Shown here: positions 39,488-51,480 of the stretch, piece after piece
Layout: every line of letters begins with the position of its first letter
Numbering within the stretch: the stretch's first letter is position 1
Source of the DNA: Gossypium raimondii
Taxonomy: Eukaryota > Streptophyta > Magnoliopsida > Malvales > Malvaceae
NCBI RefSeq assembly: GCF_025698545.1
Contig: NC_068573.1
Span: forward strand, 7,879,001 to 7,943,000
Direction of reading: 5' to 3'
Length of the DNA: 64,000 bases
Notes under the pieces: generated by a model
Database searches by the model: none
What the model saw: the letters and a program-made list of their open reading frames with translations, nothing else
What the model was told of the DNA's origin: nothing
Position numbers and translations under genes: made by a program

Positions 39488-39502
39488 GCTTCCCCTCTTT
39501 GG
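39488..39502 (-). promoter_or_regulatory. Polypurine tract of element 2
   Basis: The minus strand reads CCAAAGAGGGGAAGC immediately before the 3' LTR start TGTAAGGCCC. This is the expected plus-strand primer of reverse transcription and confirms that the element points leftwards. Confidence 0.75.
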
Positions 39503-39699
39503 TCGTTATCGTGTAACGAGAACAGAGCAAAGACTAAGAAAGGCCAATTTTGCCCGGGCTCGCCGAGTTTTGACTTCTTTTTGTGCTTCCTTTCTTCAAG
39601 AAGCCTCATTCTAGTCCACTGCGTCTTATTGCCTTGATCCACTTCACAACATCTTTAGAGAGATATGTCTTAAATCTACTCTGCTGCAACTCCATGGGG

Positions 39700-40565
39700 A
39701 TGAGATTCGTATCTTCAACCTGCTCCACTACTGTTTAGGGAGATAAGACTTGATGCGATCTGCTCCACCACTGCTTAGGGAGATAAGATCTAGTTTCTTT
39801 CGTCTGCTCCACTATTTCTTAGGGAGATAAGACTTGATGTGATTTGCTCCACTACTGCTTAGGGAGATAAGATCTGGTTTCTTTCGTCTGCTCCACTACT
39901 GCTTAGGGAGATAAGACTTGATGTGATCTGCTCCACTACTGCTTAGGGAGATAAGATCTGGTTTCTTTCGTCTGCTCCACTACTGTTTAGGTAGATAAGA
40001 GTTGATGTGATCTGCTCCACTACTGCTTAGGGAGATAAAATCTGGTTTCTTTTGTCTGCTCCACTATTACTTAGGAAGATAAGACTTGATGCGATCTGCT
40101 CCACTATTGCTTAGGGAGATAAGATCTGTGGTTTTGTCTGCTCCGCTACTGCTTAGGGAGATAAGACTTGATGTGATCTGCTCCACTATTGCTTAGGGAG
40201 ATCAGATCTATGGTTTTGTCCGCTCCGCTACTGCTTAGGGAGATAAGACTTGATGCGATCTGCTCCACTATTGCTTAGGAGATAAGATCGTGGTTTTGTC
40301 GCTCCATTCTTGCTTAGGAGATAAGACTTGATGCGATCTGCTTCACTATTGCTTAGGAAGATAAGATCGTGGTTTTGTCGCTCGCTATCGCTTAGGAGAT
40401 AAGACTTGATGCGATCTGCTCCACTATTGCTTAGGGAGATAAGATCTGTGGTTTTGTCCGCTCCGCTACTGCTTAGGGAGATAAGACTTGATGCGATCTG
40501 CTCCACTATTGCTTAGGGAGATAAGATCTGTGGTTTTGTCCGCTCCGCTACTGCTTAGGGAGATA
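39700..40565 (-). repeat. 82-84 bp tandem repeat (10 copies) in element 2
   Basis: GATAAGACTTGATG recurs at 39742, 39826, 39910, 39994, 40078, 40160, 40242, 40320, 40398 and 40480, a period of 84 falling to 82 and then 78. Each unit is two halves of about 40 bp, each starting GCTTAGGGAGATAAGA, one followed by CTTGATG and one by TCTGTGG or TCTGGTT. The 78-bp units (40242-40440) are short because CTG and CCG have become CG. Confidence 0.85.
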
Positions 40566-41345
40566 GAACTATTGGCTTCAATGTACTCCACCGTAATCGG
40601 GGAGGTAAAATCCGCCATCTTTGACCTACTTCGCTGCCAAATACAGGAAGGCAAGATCTGCAATCTTCAATCTATTCCACTGCCAAATACAGGGAGATAG
40701 AGTTATCGGCTTCAATGTACTCCTCTGTAGTCAGGGAGGTAAAATCTGCCATCTTCGATCTGCTTCGCTGCCAAATACAGGAAGGCAAGATCTGCAATCT
40801 TCAATCTATTCCACTGCCAAATATAGGGAGATAGAGTTATCGGCTTCAATGTACTCCTCTGTAGTCAGGGAGGTAAAATCTGCCATCTTCGATCTGCTTC
40901 GCTGCCAAATACAGGAAGGCAAGATCTGCAATCTTCAATCTATTCCTTTGCCAAATCTGAGGAGATAGAGTTATCGGCTTCAATGTACTCCTCTGTAGTC
41001 GGGAGGTAAAATCGCCATCTTCGATGCGCTTGTTTGCCAAATACAGAAGGCAAGATCTCGCAATCTTCAATCTATTCCACTGCCAAATATAGGGAGATAG
41101 AGTTATCGGCTTCAATGTACTCCTCTGTAGTCAGGGAGGTAAAATCTGCCATCTTCGATCTGCTTCGCTGCCAAATACAGGAAGGCAAGATATGCAATCT
41201 TCAATCTATTCCACTGCCAAATACAGGAAGATAGAGTTATCGGCTTCAATGTACTCGTCTGTAGTCACAGGGAGGTAAAATCTGCCATCTTCGATCTGCG
41301 TCGCTGCCAAATACAGGAAGGCATGATCTGCAATCTTTAACCAGT
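40566..41345 (-). repeat. 134-bp tandem repeat (about 5 copies) in element 2
   Basis: GGAGGTAAAATCTGCC recurs with starts of AAAATC near 40741, 40875, 41008, 41141 and 41277, a period of 133-136. The monomer is the one in elements 1 and 3. The unit at 40940-41060 alone carries many CAG/CTG changes. The start shares GGAGATAGA with the preceding 82-bp family, suggesting a common origin. Confidence 0.85.
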
Positions 41346-41645
41346 TCTGCTACAAACGAGAGAGGCAAGGTTTGTGTCTTCGATCTGCTTCGCTGTTAAT
41401 GCAGGAAGGCAAGATCTGTTATCTTCAACCAGCTCTGCTACAACCGAAAGATGCAAGGTTTGTGTGTTCGATCTGCTTCGCTGTTAATGCAGGAAGGCAA
41501 GATCTGCTGTCTTCAACCAACTCCACTGCAACCGATAGAGGAAAGGCTTTGTTTTTGATCTGCTTCGCTGTTAATGCAGGAAGGCAAGATCTGCTATCTT
41601 TGACCAGCTCCATTGCAACCGATGGAGGCAATGATCTATTTCTTT
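41346..41645 (-). repeat. 87-88 bp tandem repeat (3 copies) in element 2
   Basis: TCTGCTTCGCTGTTAATGC begins at 41384, 41472 and 41559. Units contain GGAAGGCAAGATCTG, also present in the 134-bp monomer, so the three families are related. Confidence 0.8.
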
Positions 41646-42660
41646 GATCTGTTCTCTAGGGAACATGACCTGTAGAATCCATTTGATGGACCTATTTATG
41701 CTTAGTGTTTAGGATGACATGATCAGATTGAATCAAATGATCCTAACTAGATGTGTATGAATGACATTTGAATGAATGTCGAATGTTATGAGAATGATCC
41801 CTTTTAATGTTTGGGTTGTCGTTCCTCGTTGTTCATCAAGGTTCTACCACTGATGTTTTCTCGTTCAGCAAGTATCTTTGACAGAAGATTCAAAGAAATA
41901 GTCTCAATTTAGACTATCATTTCTCAAATGTTTTCGACCCTCAAGTTTGGTCAGTTCTAAACAATAGTCCTGTTTCAGGTCCTCGTATTATTTAGAAACT
42001 TTCAGAGTAATATGCAGAACTCCTTCTGCATGAGCATTATCAGTCCATTAATCGTTATTTCAATGAAAAATGCTTGAAAAAGATTATCAAAATGGACAAA
42101 ATGAAATTTTGTTGAGAGTAAAGATCTAAACAAACAAATCAATCAATCAAGACAGCAAATTTTGCTGAGATACGAGATGTATAAGATGAAAAAGATTATC
42201 ACAATGGATAAGATGGAAATTTGTTGAGAGCAAAGCTCTAAATGAACAAATTAATCAAGATAGCAAATTTGCTAGAATACAAAATGAGAATACATTAATC
42301 AAGGTGGCGTATTTTGTCAAAAAAATAAATGAAATGGAAATAGGTGCCCCAAATATCATAGCATGAGCTTCTCTGCCCCAAACTTCTTGAGTACCCTTTT
42401 GAACTTGATATGTGTTTAGAAGTCCTAGAAGACTTTGTTGATGCCCCGAGATGTAACATCTCTCCTTCTTATTAATTCAGAGAGGACAAGACTACCGCAT
42501 GCCCCAACTTCGATCAAAAATATTTGAATTGCCCATTCTTGGGTTTTCAATTCAAAACCCCTTTGGTCTCAAGGCGCCCTTTGCGGGTTTTCACCTTGGC
42601 CTCTCCCTTTTCTTTTTGTTATTCTTTTCTTTTTTTCTTTTCGTTTCTTTTTTTAAAGTA
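41646..42660 (-). other. Non-coding 3' internal region of element 2
   Basis: Counterpart of 18116-19142 with clean sequence and no supported frame. It ends in a pyrimidine-rich run at 42600-42655 that abuts the integrase end. Confidence 0.6.
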
Positions 42661-43500
42661 AAGTATTCATTGCTTGAATCAGAATTCTCAAGATTAGGTA
42701 GGTTCTTGCCATCCATCTTAGTCAATGTCGAAGCTTTTTTCAAATAAGGCCTTCCACATATTCAGGCTTGGCATCTGCTTTCCTCTGAAGTCCCCTTAGT
42801 ATAGGAAGGATCTTCTCGATATTATGTGCTCCTCATAGAATTTTCTAGGGCTAACCCTTTTTGGTGAGTTCGCATCATTTGCTTTTGGTACATTTGACCA
42901 TGACGGATAGCTTTTAACCTTTTCTCTTCAATTATATCGGACCTGGATCCATTCTGCTTCATCCAAATTCAACTTTGACAAGACTCGAAGGGAAGAAATA
43001 TCACCTTCGATGGGTAAGACTGCCTCTATTCCATATACCAATGAGAAATGAGTTGCCCCAGTAGAGGTTTTTTTCTCTTATTTTTTTATTTTTTTGTTTT
43101 TTTGTTTTTTTGCTTTTGTTTTCTCGTTTTTTTTGCTTTTTTTTGCTTTTTTCCCCCACTGAACTGTTCATTTTGAGGCGATATAGTGTTAATCTTGAAC
43201 AGACTGCAAACTTCTGATGTCGTGCAGTTGTTCAAATTCAATGCATTGTTAAGATGATCCTTTTTGGCATTCCATATTGACATATGATTCTTCAAGAAAT
43301 TTGTTGATTGTCAGCTCTGTGATATTGGCATATGAAGCAGCTTCCACCCGCCTAATGAAGTAATCGATGACTACAAAGATGACTCGATGACCGCTAGAAG
43401 CTTTTGGCGAGATTAGCCCAATGACCTCCATGCCCTCACATAGAGAAAGGTCATGGAAAAGTCATAACATGAATAGATGGAGGTACCTGAATTTTGTCCC
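42661..43500 (-). pseudogene. Integrase remnants of element 2
   Basis: The minus-strand frame 43431-43249 reads MEVIGLISPKASSGHRVIFV and VIDYF..RVEAASYAN, the integrase core. 43295-43086 gives ALNLNNCTTSEVCSLFKI in another frame. Near 43070-43010 the SLVYG/VLPI block follows, then C-terminal debris to 42661. T-rich low-complexity DNA (43075-43150) again replaces the region of the catalytic glutamate, exactly as in element 1, so this loss predates the split of the two elements. Confidence 0.8.
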
Positions 43501-43603
43501 CGTAAATTTGGCCCTTGTGGCGTTTCTTGGTATAACTGATGCAATCCCTTCCATGGTGGACCAGCAGTACCCATATCTCATGATTCACTTGGCCATTGCA
43601 AAA

Positions 43604-43963
43604 TCAATAAATGTGTTCCTCAGACACCCGTATAGACCTCTTCCAAGATCTTCTTTTCCTTAAGGGCGTCCACACGCCTTTGTAGCTCAAGCATATCTTG
43701 ATCATGTGAAAACATCTTTGAATGACATCTCGCTTCGTCTCTGCGGTGATACAGGCTCTGATCTTCACCTTTTTCTCTTCTCCAAAACTCACAATTTCCA
43801 ACTGATTTTTTTTGTAAGGTAGGATTTGCTTTTCGACTTGCTCTACCATCCTTAATAAATCAGGAGATAAATTACAGTCTCGATCATCTTCGAAGTCTTG
43901 AAGTTCCCCTAAACACATATCTTGCTCAAAAGGAGATTCTGAGTCAATAGCAGTGTCGCTCAT
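43604..43963 (-). pseudogene. Pre-reverse-transcriptase remnant of element 2
   Basis: A 119-codon minus-strand frame nearly identical to 20110-20454 and less frameshifted: FEQDMCLGELQDFEDDRDC, LSPDLLRMVEQVEKQILPY, then VKIRACITAETKRDVIQ in one frame. The reverse transcriptase that should follow is absent. Confidence 0.75.
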
Positions 43964-45521
43964 ATCATTGATATCGGGAGACCTGTTCTAGGGACGAAAG
44001 GAGACTCAAAGGACAAATGAATCAAAGGGTAATTATCTGTGTAGTATGAGTTTGAATGAAATGGAAGGAACAAAAGAATATTTGCCAAAACCAGACACAA
44101 AGATGCATTTCATTGAAATAAAAAATGTGGACATCGCCTTTTTCACAAAGGATTTTCTATTGCTCCTAGGCTTAGAGCAATAAGAGCGTTCGAATGTTAC
44201 TCTGAAATGGCCCTAAAAATTACAAGAATTTCCTCCACAGTCCAGTTGTTTTGAACGCCTCTAGGGATGTAGAAACAAATTCATGATAGGCTTTTTCATT
44301 TTTTTAGTTCTTCTTCAAAGGCACAAACATCTTCACCTTTCGAACCATCGATATATTCAAATAATTCCAATTCTTTATCATCCATCTGGTTCTGTACTAG
44401 AGTTCTAAACTCGACATACTTTTGGATTTTAGGAAATTTACTGTATGCAATGAAACGTAATGTTGATGCATGAATGCAAAAAGAGACGCTGATTCTTGAT
44501 TCAATTCTATTAGAACAACTTTACTAGAAAACAAATCTCTTTACATAAAATGGATATATATACGGTTCTGCCCTCATAGGCGGAGACATTCGATCCTCTT
44601 CTTCATTTGAATGTTAAGATAAATCTCACGAACTCTTCAAAAGAGACGTATCTTCTATCTCCTTTTTACTCAATCTGGGCCGTGACTCGTTGCTCACTCA
44701 ACCTCGTGGTGCTCGTTGGCTTCTCTTTTAAGAAAGTTCAGCGGCTCTCGAATAATCCTTGTCACCTAGAATTCTTGGGCCACGGAGCAATGGTTGTGTA
44801 GTCCTCCATTAAACTATCATCCTTCTCTTATCATATTTTCTTAGACCATATTCGGACAACCGTATTATTATCCACTTTATCAAGAAACCCATTTCCTTAT
44901 GATAAGCTCTCTATTTAACAACCGAACGTGAATCAACACCTCTTTTTATGATGAAAATGCAATGCAATCATAACAAAAAGGAAAACAGGTTAGTCCAAAG
45001 CAAAAGCAAGCAAGAATAAATAGAACACCTATTCGGGTGAATACTAGGGAATCGAAGTGGTTCTACCTAGGGTAGGCTCTTAGGTTCACTACATATGGTT
45101 CGGCTCTAAAGTGAATGTACCCGAACCAGCAGATTCCTCGATCCTCACCCATTATAGGCTCATACGGACCGAGTTCGGTTCAAGGGAATACATTTCCCTA
45201 TGGCTGCACGGAGATGAAAATCTCATGAAGACATAGGTACGGATGTATCCCGAAAGCGATCTGCTATCCTGCACGGAGGTGAAGACCTCACGAAGAAAAT
45301 AGCTTCTCACTCCCACTTAAAAGGTGTGATCAACGGTCATGCAATGCAATGCATAAATATATCGAGACTTAAACCAACACAACAACTATAAAAGCACAAT
45401 GATGAAGATCGTAATAAAGACGAATTAAATGCAATGAATGGATCGTAAATTTAAATTAAAATCTCGATTTTTGACAAAAAGACAAAAAGTAATCAACACA
45501 TGGCTTGACTCACAAATTCAC
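43964..45521 (-). other. 5' internal region of element 2 without gag
   Basis: Counterpart of 20455-22015, near-identical. There is no gag or protease frame. It carries the same open trace DDKELELFEYIDGSKGED near 44390-44330 minus. Confidence 0.55.
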
Positions 45522-45540
45522 CCCCAGCAGAGTAGCCAAG
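45522..45540 (-). promoter_or_regulatory. Candidate primer-binding site, element 2
   Basis: The minus strand reads TTGGCTACTCTGCTGGGGG next to the LTR end at 45542, equivalent to the site at 22016-22034. Confidence 0.55.
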
Positions 45541-45541
45541 C

Positions 45542-48126
45542 TGTTGACACCATTTTTTTGATAAAACGGGGTCGACTTGGGTTTTGAAAATAAAATCGAA
45601 TGTGGGAGTCGCCACCGATCTTTTTTGATGAGGTGTGATCGGGTCACCTCGAAAAGTGGTTGTTTTTAATAAACAATTTAATTTTTATTAAAACAATGAT
45701 TTTTGTCTACAAAATTCAGAAAGACGGGTTCGGGAGTCGGTTACGCACGAGGAAGGATTAGCACCCTCGATACACCCAAAATTGGTACCTAGTTGATTAC
45801 TTAATGTCTTGGTGTCGAAAATTAAAAACTCGAAAAGAATTTAAAAATACTTGTGGTTTCTTGGTATAACTGATGCAATCCTCCATGGTGGACGGTACCC
45901 ATATCTCATGATTCACTTGGCCATTGCAAAATCAATAAATGTGTTCCTCAGACACCAGTAGAGGCGTCCCACGCCTTTGTAGCTCAAGCATATCTTGATC
46001 ATGTGAAAACATCTTTGAATGACATCTCGCTTCGTCTCTGCGGTGATGAGGCTCGATCTTCACCTTTTCTCTTCTCCAAAACTCACAATTTCAACGATTT
46101 TTTTGTAAGGTAGGATTTGCTTTTCTTGCTCTACCATCCTTAATAAGAGGAGATAAATCTGATCGATCATCTTGAAGTCTTGAAGTTCCCTAAACACATA
46201 TCTTGCTCAAAAGGAGATTACGAGTCAATAGCGATTAGTCGCTCATATCATTGATATCGGGAGACTGTTCTAGGGACGAAAGGAGACTCAAAGGACAAAT
46301 TGAAATGGAAGGAACAAAAGAATATTTGCCAAACCGAGACACAAAGATGCATTTCATTGAAATAAAAAATGTGGACATATTTTTCACAAAAGGATTTTCT
46401 ATTGCTCCTAGGCTTAGAGCAATAAGAGCGTTCCGAATGTTACTCTGAAATGGCCCTAAAAATTACAAGAATTTCCTCCACAGTCCAGTTGTTTTGAACG
46501 CCTCTAGGGATGTAGAAACAAATTCATGATAGGCTTTTTCATTTTTTTAGTTCTTCTTCAAAGGCACAAACATCTTCACCTTTCGAACCATCGATATATT
46601 CAAATAATTCCAATTCTTTATCATCCATCTGGTTCTGTACTAGAGTTCTAAACTCGACATACTTTTGGATTTTAGGAAATTTACTGTATGCAATGAAACG
46701 TAATGTTGATGCATGAATGCAAAAAGAGCGATTCTTGATTCAATTCTATTAGAACAACTTTAGAAAACAAATCTCTTTACATAAAATGGATATATAGTTA
46801 CGCCTCATAGGCGGAGACATTCGATCCTCTTCTTCATTTGAATGTTAAGATAAATCTGAACTCTTCAAAAGAGCGTATCTTCTATCTTTTTTACTCAATC
46901 ACGGTAGTGACTCGTTGCTCACTCAACCTCGTGGTGCTCGTTGGCTTCTTTTAAGAAAGTTCATGACTCTCGAATAATCCTTGTCACCTAGAATTCTTGG
47001 GCCCGGAGCAATGGTTGTGTAGTCCTCCATTAAACTATCATCCTTCTCTTATCATATTTTCTTAGACCATATTCGGACAACCGTATTATTATCCACTTTA
47101 TCAAGAAACCCATTTCCTTATGAGCTCTCTATTTAACAATAGACGTGAATCAACACCTCTTTTATGAAGTCCAAAGCAAAAGCAAGGAATAAATAGAACA
47201 CCTATTCGGGTGAATACTAGGGAATCGAAGTGGTTCTACCTAGGGTAGGCTCTTAGGTTCACTACATATGGTTCGACTCTAAAGTGAATGTGCACGAACC
47301 GTGATTCCTCGATCCTCACCCATTATAGGCTCATACGGACCGAGTTCGGTTCAAGGAATACATTTCCCTATGGTACGCGGAGATGAAAATCTCATGAAGA
47401 CATAGTACGGATGTATCCGGCGATCTGCTATCTGCAAGTGAAGACCTCCACGAAGAAAATAGCTTAAAAGGTGTGATCAAGGTTAAAAGCACGGTTAAAG
47501 CATACAATGAATGGGAAGGAGTAATCAACACATGGCTTGACTCACTCACCCCAATGAGTAGCCATACACCCAAAATTGGTACCTAGTTGATTACAATTTA
47601 ATTTTATTAAAACAATGATCCTTCTTTATATTGCTTTATTTAAAAAAATTACTTGGATAAATCAAAATGGAAAAATGCCTTCTTATCTCGAAGTAATAAG
47701 ATGTCACATTCAGTAAGTTAGGACACGACACCTCGTATTTTCGAGAGTAAGCTTGCATATATATTTTTTTGTTTAAACCTCATTTATTTCAATTTTAAAA
47801 GGATATTCGGTTATTTAGAATCACGAGAAAAATCGAAGCTCAGTAAGTTAGGGCACGATTTCTTGAATTTTCTAAATACGAAATATTGCCTTTATTTTCG
47901 AAATTTTATATGTTTGAAATTTAAAAGGATATATAAGAGGAAATCCTAAATAATAAAGAATACAAATGCGTTAAAAAAAACAATATATGTACAAAAATGG
48001 GGCTAAAGGGTCAAGGTGTGATTGAAACCAAAAAAATAAAGGGATAATTAAAAATAAAAGATGGGACGAGGGACTGATCGCAGCGTGCTAAAAACATCGA
48101 GGAGCGAAGGAGCAAATATCCCAAGC
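45542..48126 (-). repeat. Broken right LTR with condensed duplicate of internal domain
   Basis: 45542-45850 is the start of the right LTR. At 45851 the text jumps back to sequence matching 43513 onward and follows it to about 47560, but with blocks missing and CHG-site indels. LTR pieces follow at 47566-47935 (matching 36900-37290 with gaps) and 47936-48126 (matching about 38170-38372). The LTR never reaches its TTACA end before array flank resumes. It is either a recombined second copy or an assembly misjoin. Confidence 0.65.
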
Positions 48127-49900
48127 AATGTCATTATAATCTTAAAAATCTAAATTACAAAGTCTGAAAAGATAGAATTGATTTGAGTTGAAAGAAAATA
48201 AAATCTAACTAATATTTCAATAAATTTCAACAAAGTTTTCTCTTAGTATATATTGTCCTTGGTTTTTTTTTTTACATAAATTGGGTATTGATAAAGAAAC
48301 ATATGATAGAGTTATATTTGTATCCGATGTACATAAAACAAATAATATAGAAGAACTAAAGTCCAACTAGGACATTTTTAACCCCATGGCCAGCGACTCC
48401 AAGAGATAATTCTCTTTGTGTGCGGAGCCACACTTACCTTAGTGGTTTGTTCTCCAGTTTAATTATACGAGCCTACCTCTCTTGACTTAAATAAGAAATC
48501 AAGACCATATGATTATCTAACCCAATAGCATATATTCTTCCATGAATTAAGTTTTTTGAAATTAATTATTTCATTAAATTTAATTATTTCCACTACTTAA
48601 TCTACAAAACCCCATTCAATTTTTGTTAGAATCATGAAAGCTTTTCCATACTAGAATTTACATGCAAATTAATTTAATTATTTGAACAAAATATAACTAC
48701 GTTAACTACTTAATTTAATCCTCACTTTGGACTTATTTATTTAATTTATTCATTGAATTAAATAACAAACCGACGGAATTAAATTAATTTCGTGTCATCT
48801 TTTCCATTCTCATGAAATCGCATTTACATGGAATAGTAATTCATTCCATCTAATTCTAATATATCATTTCATCCATGCATTCAATCAGTTCTTATTATGC
48901 AATCTACTTAGAGTTATATTAAGCTAGCAGAGGGATCGATCGTACATAAATAATTAGGGCTTAAATAAAATCTTAATTAGAATTTATTTAGTTGTAGACT
49001 CAATCTACTAAAAGTGCCATGATCGATCTCACCAATATATAATGTTACGAAAGCTAAGCTTGTAAAGCTTTGTCCATTTACCTTGTCAAATGCATGTTAC
49101 TATCATAGAATGCCGATCATCTATTTAGGTTCAATATTTTCCCACTAATTCGATCCATTTTATCTCATGGTCAGTTTGTATCTTCTAGAATGAGGGTAAA
49201 GGTGAACGTGAGGATTCATAAAAGGGTGATAATGAAAGGGGTGGTGTTGGTGATGAAAAGTCATACCTTGTGAAATTCGATACGTGTTAGATGGGGATGA
49301 TGATAAGAAATTACAAGATGCTTGAGAGAAGTTGAGGAAATTAAAAGATAAAAGTAAATCTATTTGGAAAGAGAAGTCAAATGGCCATCAGGTTTTCACT
49401 AATAATTGTTACGTGGGTGAAGTTTAGGCTGAAGTCCAGGGCGAATGTTAGCTCGACTAGGTATTATAGGGCCAGGAAAACAGTGATTGAGAAGAGTGCT
49501 AGAAACCACCAGAATTGCATTCGGCAATATGGTGTGAACCTTCGTCAACCACCAAACCACATTACTGTATCAACAATTTTTATTGAATAATTAGGATTAT
49601 ACTTTTCGAAATAACATTGATAAATTTAACGGAACATAATTATATTCGCCACCATCTAGTAAAGATATTATTTTGAAGATAAAATGTAAAATAATGCTTT
49701 TCAATCTTTCCATAATAAAATCCTTTCACATAGTTTAAATTATTAAAGTTGTGAAAAAATTAACCACAAAACTATCTAACAAATGCGAAGTTGATATTAA
49801 AGAAACAAGCTAATCATAGATATTGAAGCTTGGCCATATGACTTTTCCACATTGATTAAATAGTAATATATTTGGTTGGTTGTAATTTTCTCAAAATTTC
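48127..49900. other. 5' flank of PG gene A
   Basis: Clean copy of the array flank (matches 54143-55915, and 1945-3688 more loosely). It is AT-rich and no gene is supported. A 69-codon frame at 49381-49590 is identical at 55397-55606, but this follows from unit duplication. Confidence 0.6.
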
Positions 49901-49907
49901 TATATAT
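49901..49907 (+). promoter_or_regulatory. Candidate TATA box of PG gene A
   Basis: TATATAT, 65 bp upstream of the ATG at 49966. Confidence 0.5.
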
Positions 49908-49965
49908 TTGGAAAAAAACAAAAGGAAAAGCCATTCTTCGTGTAATTTCAAAACCAAATAAAAAC

Positions 49966-51480
49966 ATGGCACCACACCTTAATATTGTTCCTTCCATGTT
50001 TGTGCTTTTATTATTATTCATTTCAGCCTCTAAAGTTCAATCAGGCGCTATTGATGTTGTTGCCAAGTTTGGCGCAAAAGCTGACGGGAAAACGGATTTG
50101 AGTAAGGCAAGTTGAATTGCTCTTAACTTTGTACCCAAAGGCAAAAATATGAAAAAAATTATATTTCAAACTGATGTCTTTATTCATTTCATTTTAGCCA
50201 TTTTTGGATGCTTGGAAAGAAGCATGTGCCTCTGTAACCCCATCAACAGTTGTGATTCCTAAAGGGACATATTTATTATCAAAAGTAAACTTAGAAGGTC
50301 CATGCAAGGCTCCTATTGAGATTAATGTTCAGGGCACTATAAAGGCTCCGGCTGATCCCAGTGCTTTCAAGGACCCTAATTGGGTTAGATTCTATAGTAT
50401 TGAAAATTTCAAAATGTCCGGCGGAGGAATTTTCGATGGTCAGGGAAGCATTGCTTATGAGAAGAATAAAGATCCCCACAATCGTGCATTTCGTGTCAAA
50501 CTCCCCGTTGTCAGCTTTCTTCCCTCTTGCCAAAATTTATTTTTTCTCTTTCCTCTTATTATTATCCAAATATAATTATAACTAACATCTTTGTTTCGTG
50601 TGTTACTTTGTTAACTCCAAAATTAAACAGAATATAAGGTTTGACTTTTTGACCAACGCATTGATACAAGATATAACTAGCAAAGACAGTAAACTATTCC
50701 ACGTTAATGTTTTTGCATGCAAAAACATTACCCTCGAACGTTTCAAGGTAGAGGCACCGGCAGATAGCCCAAACACAGATGGGATTCACATGGGCAAATC
50801 AGACGGGGTAAATCTTATTGGATGTGACATTAAAACTGGTGATGATTGTATTTCTATCGGAGATGGCACTAAAAATTTGGCCATAAAAGATATCACTTGT
50901 GGACCAGGACATGGTATAAGTATCGGTAGTCTTGGAAAGTACCCAAATGAAGAGCCAGTTGAGGAGTTAAAGTCACAAACTGCACCATCACTAATACTTC
51001 GAATGGAGCTCGAATCAAAACTTGGCCAGGCGAATCTCCTGGGGTAGTATCAGATGTACATTTTGAGGATATTATCGTGAATAATGTCTCTTCCCCTATC
51101 CTAATTGATCAAAAATATTGCCCATGGAGCAAATGCAAGATAAATGTATGTACATTCTTATCAAAATCCTAATAGAGTGACAATATTTAATTGATCATTG
51201 AATCATTGTTGTGTTGATGCAGGAAGAATCGAAAGTTAAACTAAGCAACATTAGCTTCAAGAACATCCGTGGCACATCTGCGCTTCCAGAAGCTATCAAG
51301 TTTATTTGCAGCGGTTCTTCGCCATGTCAAAATGTGGAACTTGCAGACATTGATATTAAGCACACCGGACCTGAACCCGCAACATCCCAATGTTTGAATG
51401 TCAAGCCTATAACTAGTGGCAAATTAAACCCGACTCCATGTTCCAGCCCTGTCCCAAAAACCCTAAGTGCCACCGCTTAA
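49966..51480 (+). pseudogene. Exopolygalacturonase copy A, single 1-bp frameshift
   Basis: Four exons: 49966-50106, 50198-50509, 50631-51145 and 51223-51480. Intron 1 is GC-AG (AAG/GCAAGT), introns 2 and 3 are GT-AG. The protein is identical to gene B through the signal peptide, NTD, GDDC and GPGHG motifs. In exon 3 one G is missing at GTTGAGGAGTT (50959-50969; B has GAGGGAG), so the frame ends 26 codons later with MELESKLGQANLLG, losing the RIK motif and the C-terminus. Exon 4 is intact. The same one-base loss occurs in P1, P2 and T2c, which argues for an inherited mutation rather than a random error, though a GGG homopolymer is also a classic error site. A truncated, probably inactive, secreted pectinase is the likely product. 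Confidence 0.85.

Larger units (their letters stand above)
36671..48126 (-). mobile_element. Second Ty3/gypsy LTR element, element 2, with rearranged right end
   Basis: Starts TGTTGACACC after AATGTC (36665-36670). Array flank resumes with AATGTC at 48127-48132, a target duplication of 5-6 bp. The left LTR (36671-39487) ends GGGCCTTACA and is followed by GCTTCCCCTCTTTGG, whose complement is a polypurine tract, proving minus-strand orientation. Then come three satellite-like tandem repeats (39700-41645), integrase remnants (43500-42661 minus), a pre-reverse-transcriptase segment (43963-43604 minus) and a right LTR starting at 45542. That LTR breaks off at about 45850 and a condensed second copy of the internal region (45851-47565) and LTR pieces (47566-48126) follow. 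Gag and reverse transcriptase are missing. It is related to element 1 but has a longer, diverged LTR. Confidence 0.8.

Noticed and set aside
40228..41631. Repeat-encoded open frames on both strands (serine-rich and similar)
   Set aside because: They are by-products of tandem repeats whose length avoids stops, with no known domain and frame breaks in neighbouring units.
39700..41645. Regular repeats that could suggest a CRISPR array
   Set aside because: Repeats are directly adjoining without unique spacers and lie inside the 3' region of a plant LTR retrotransposon.
49381..49590. 69-codon frame identical at 55397-55606 and similar at 61431
   Set aside because: Identity is explained by unit duplication. 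The frame is broken in the older units at 3180 and 12310, and no domain is recognised.
50291..50533. Antisense frames over PG exons (also 56306-56548, 63283-63608)
   Set aside because: Shadows of the conserved coding strand, without independent support.
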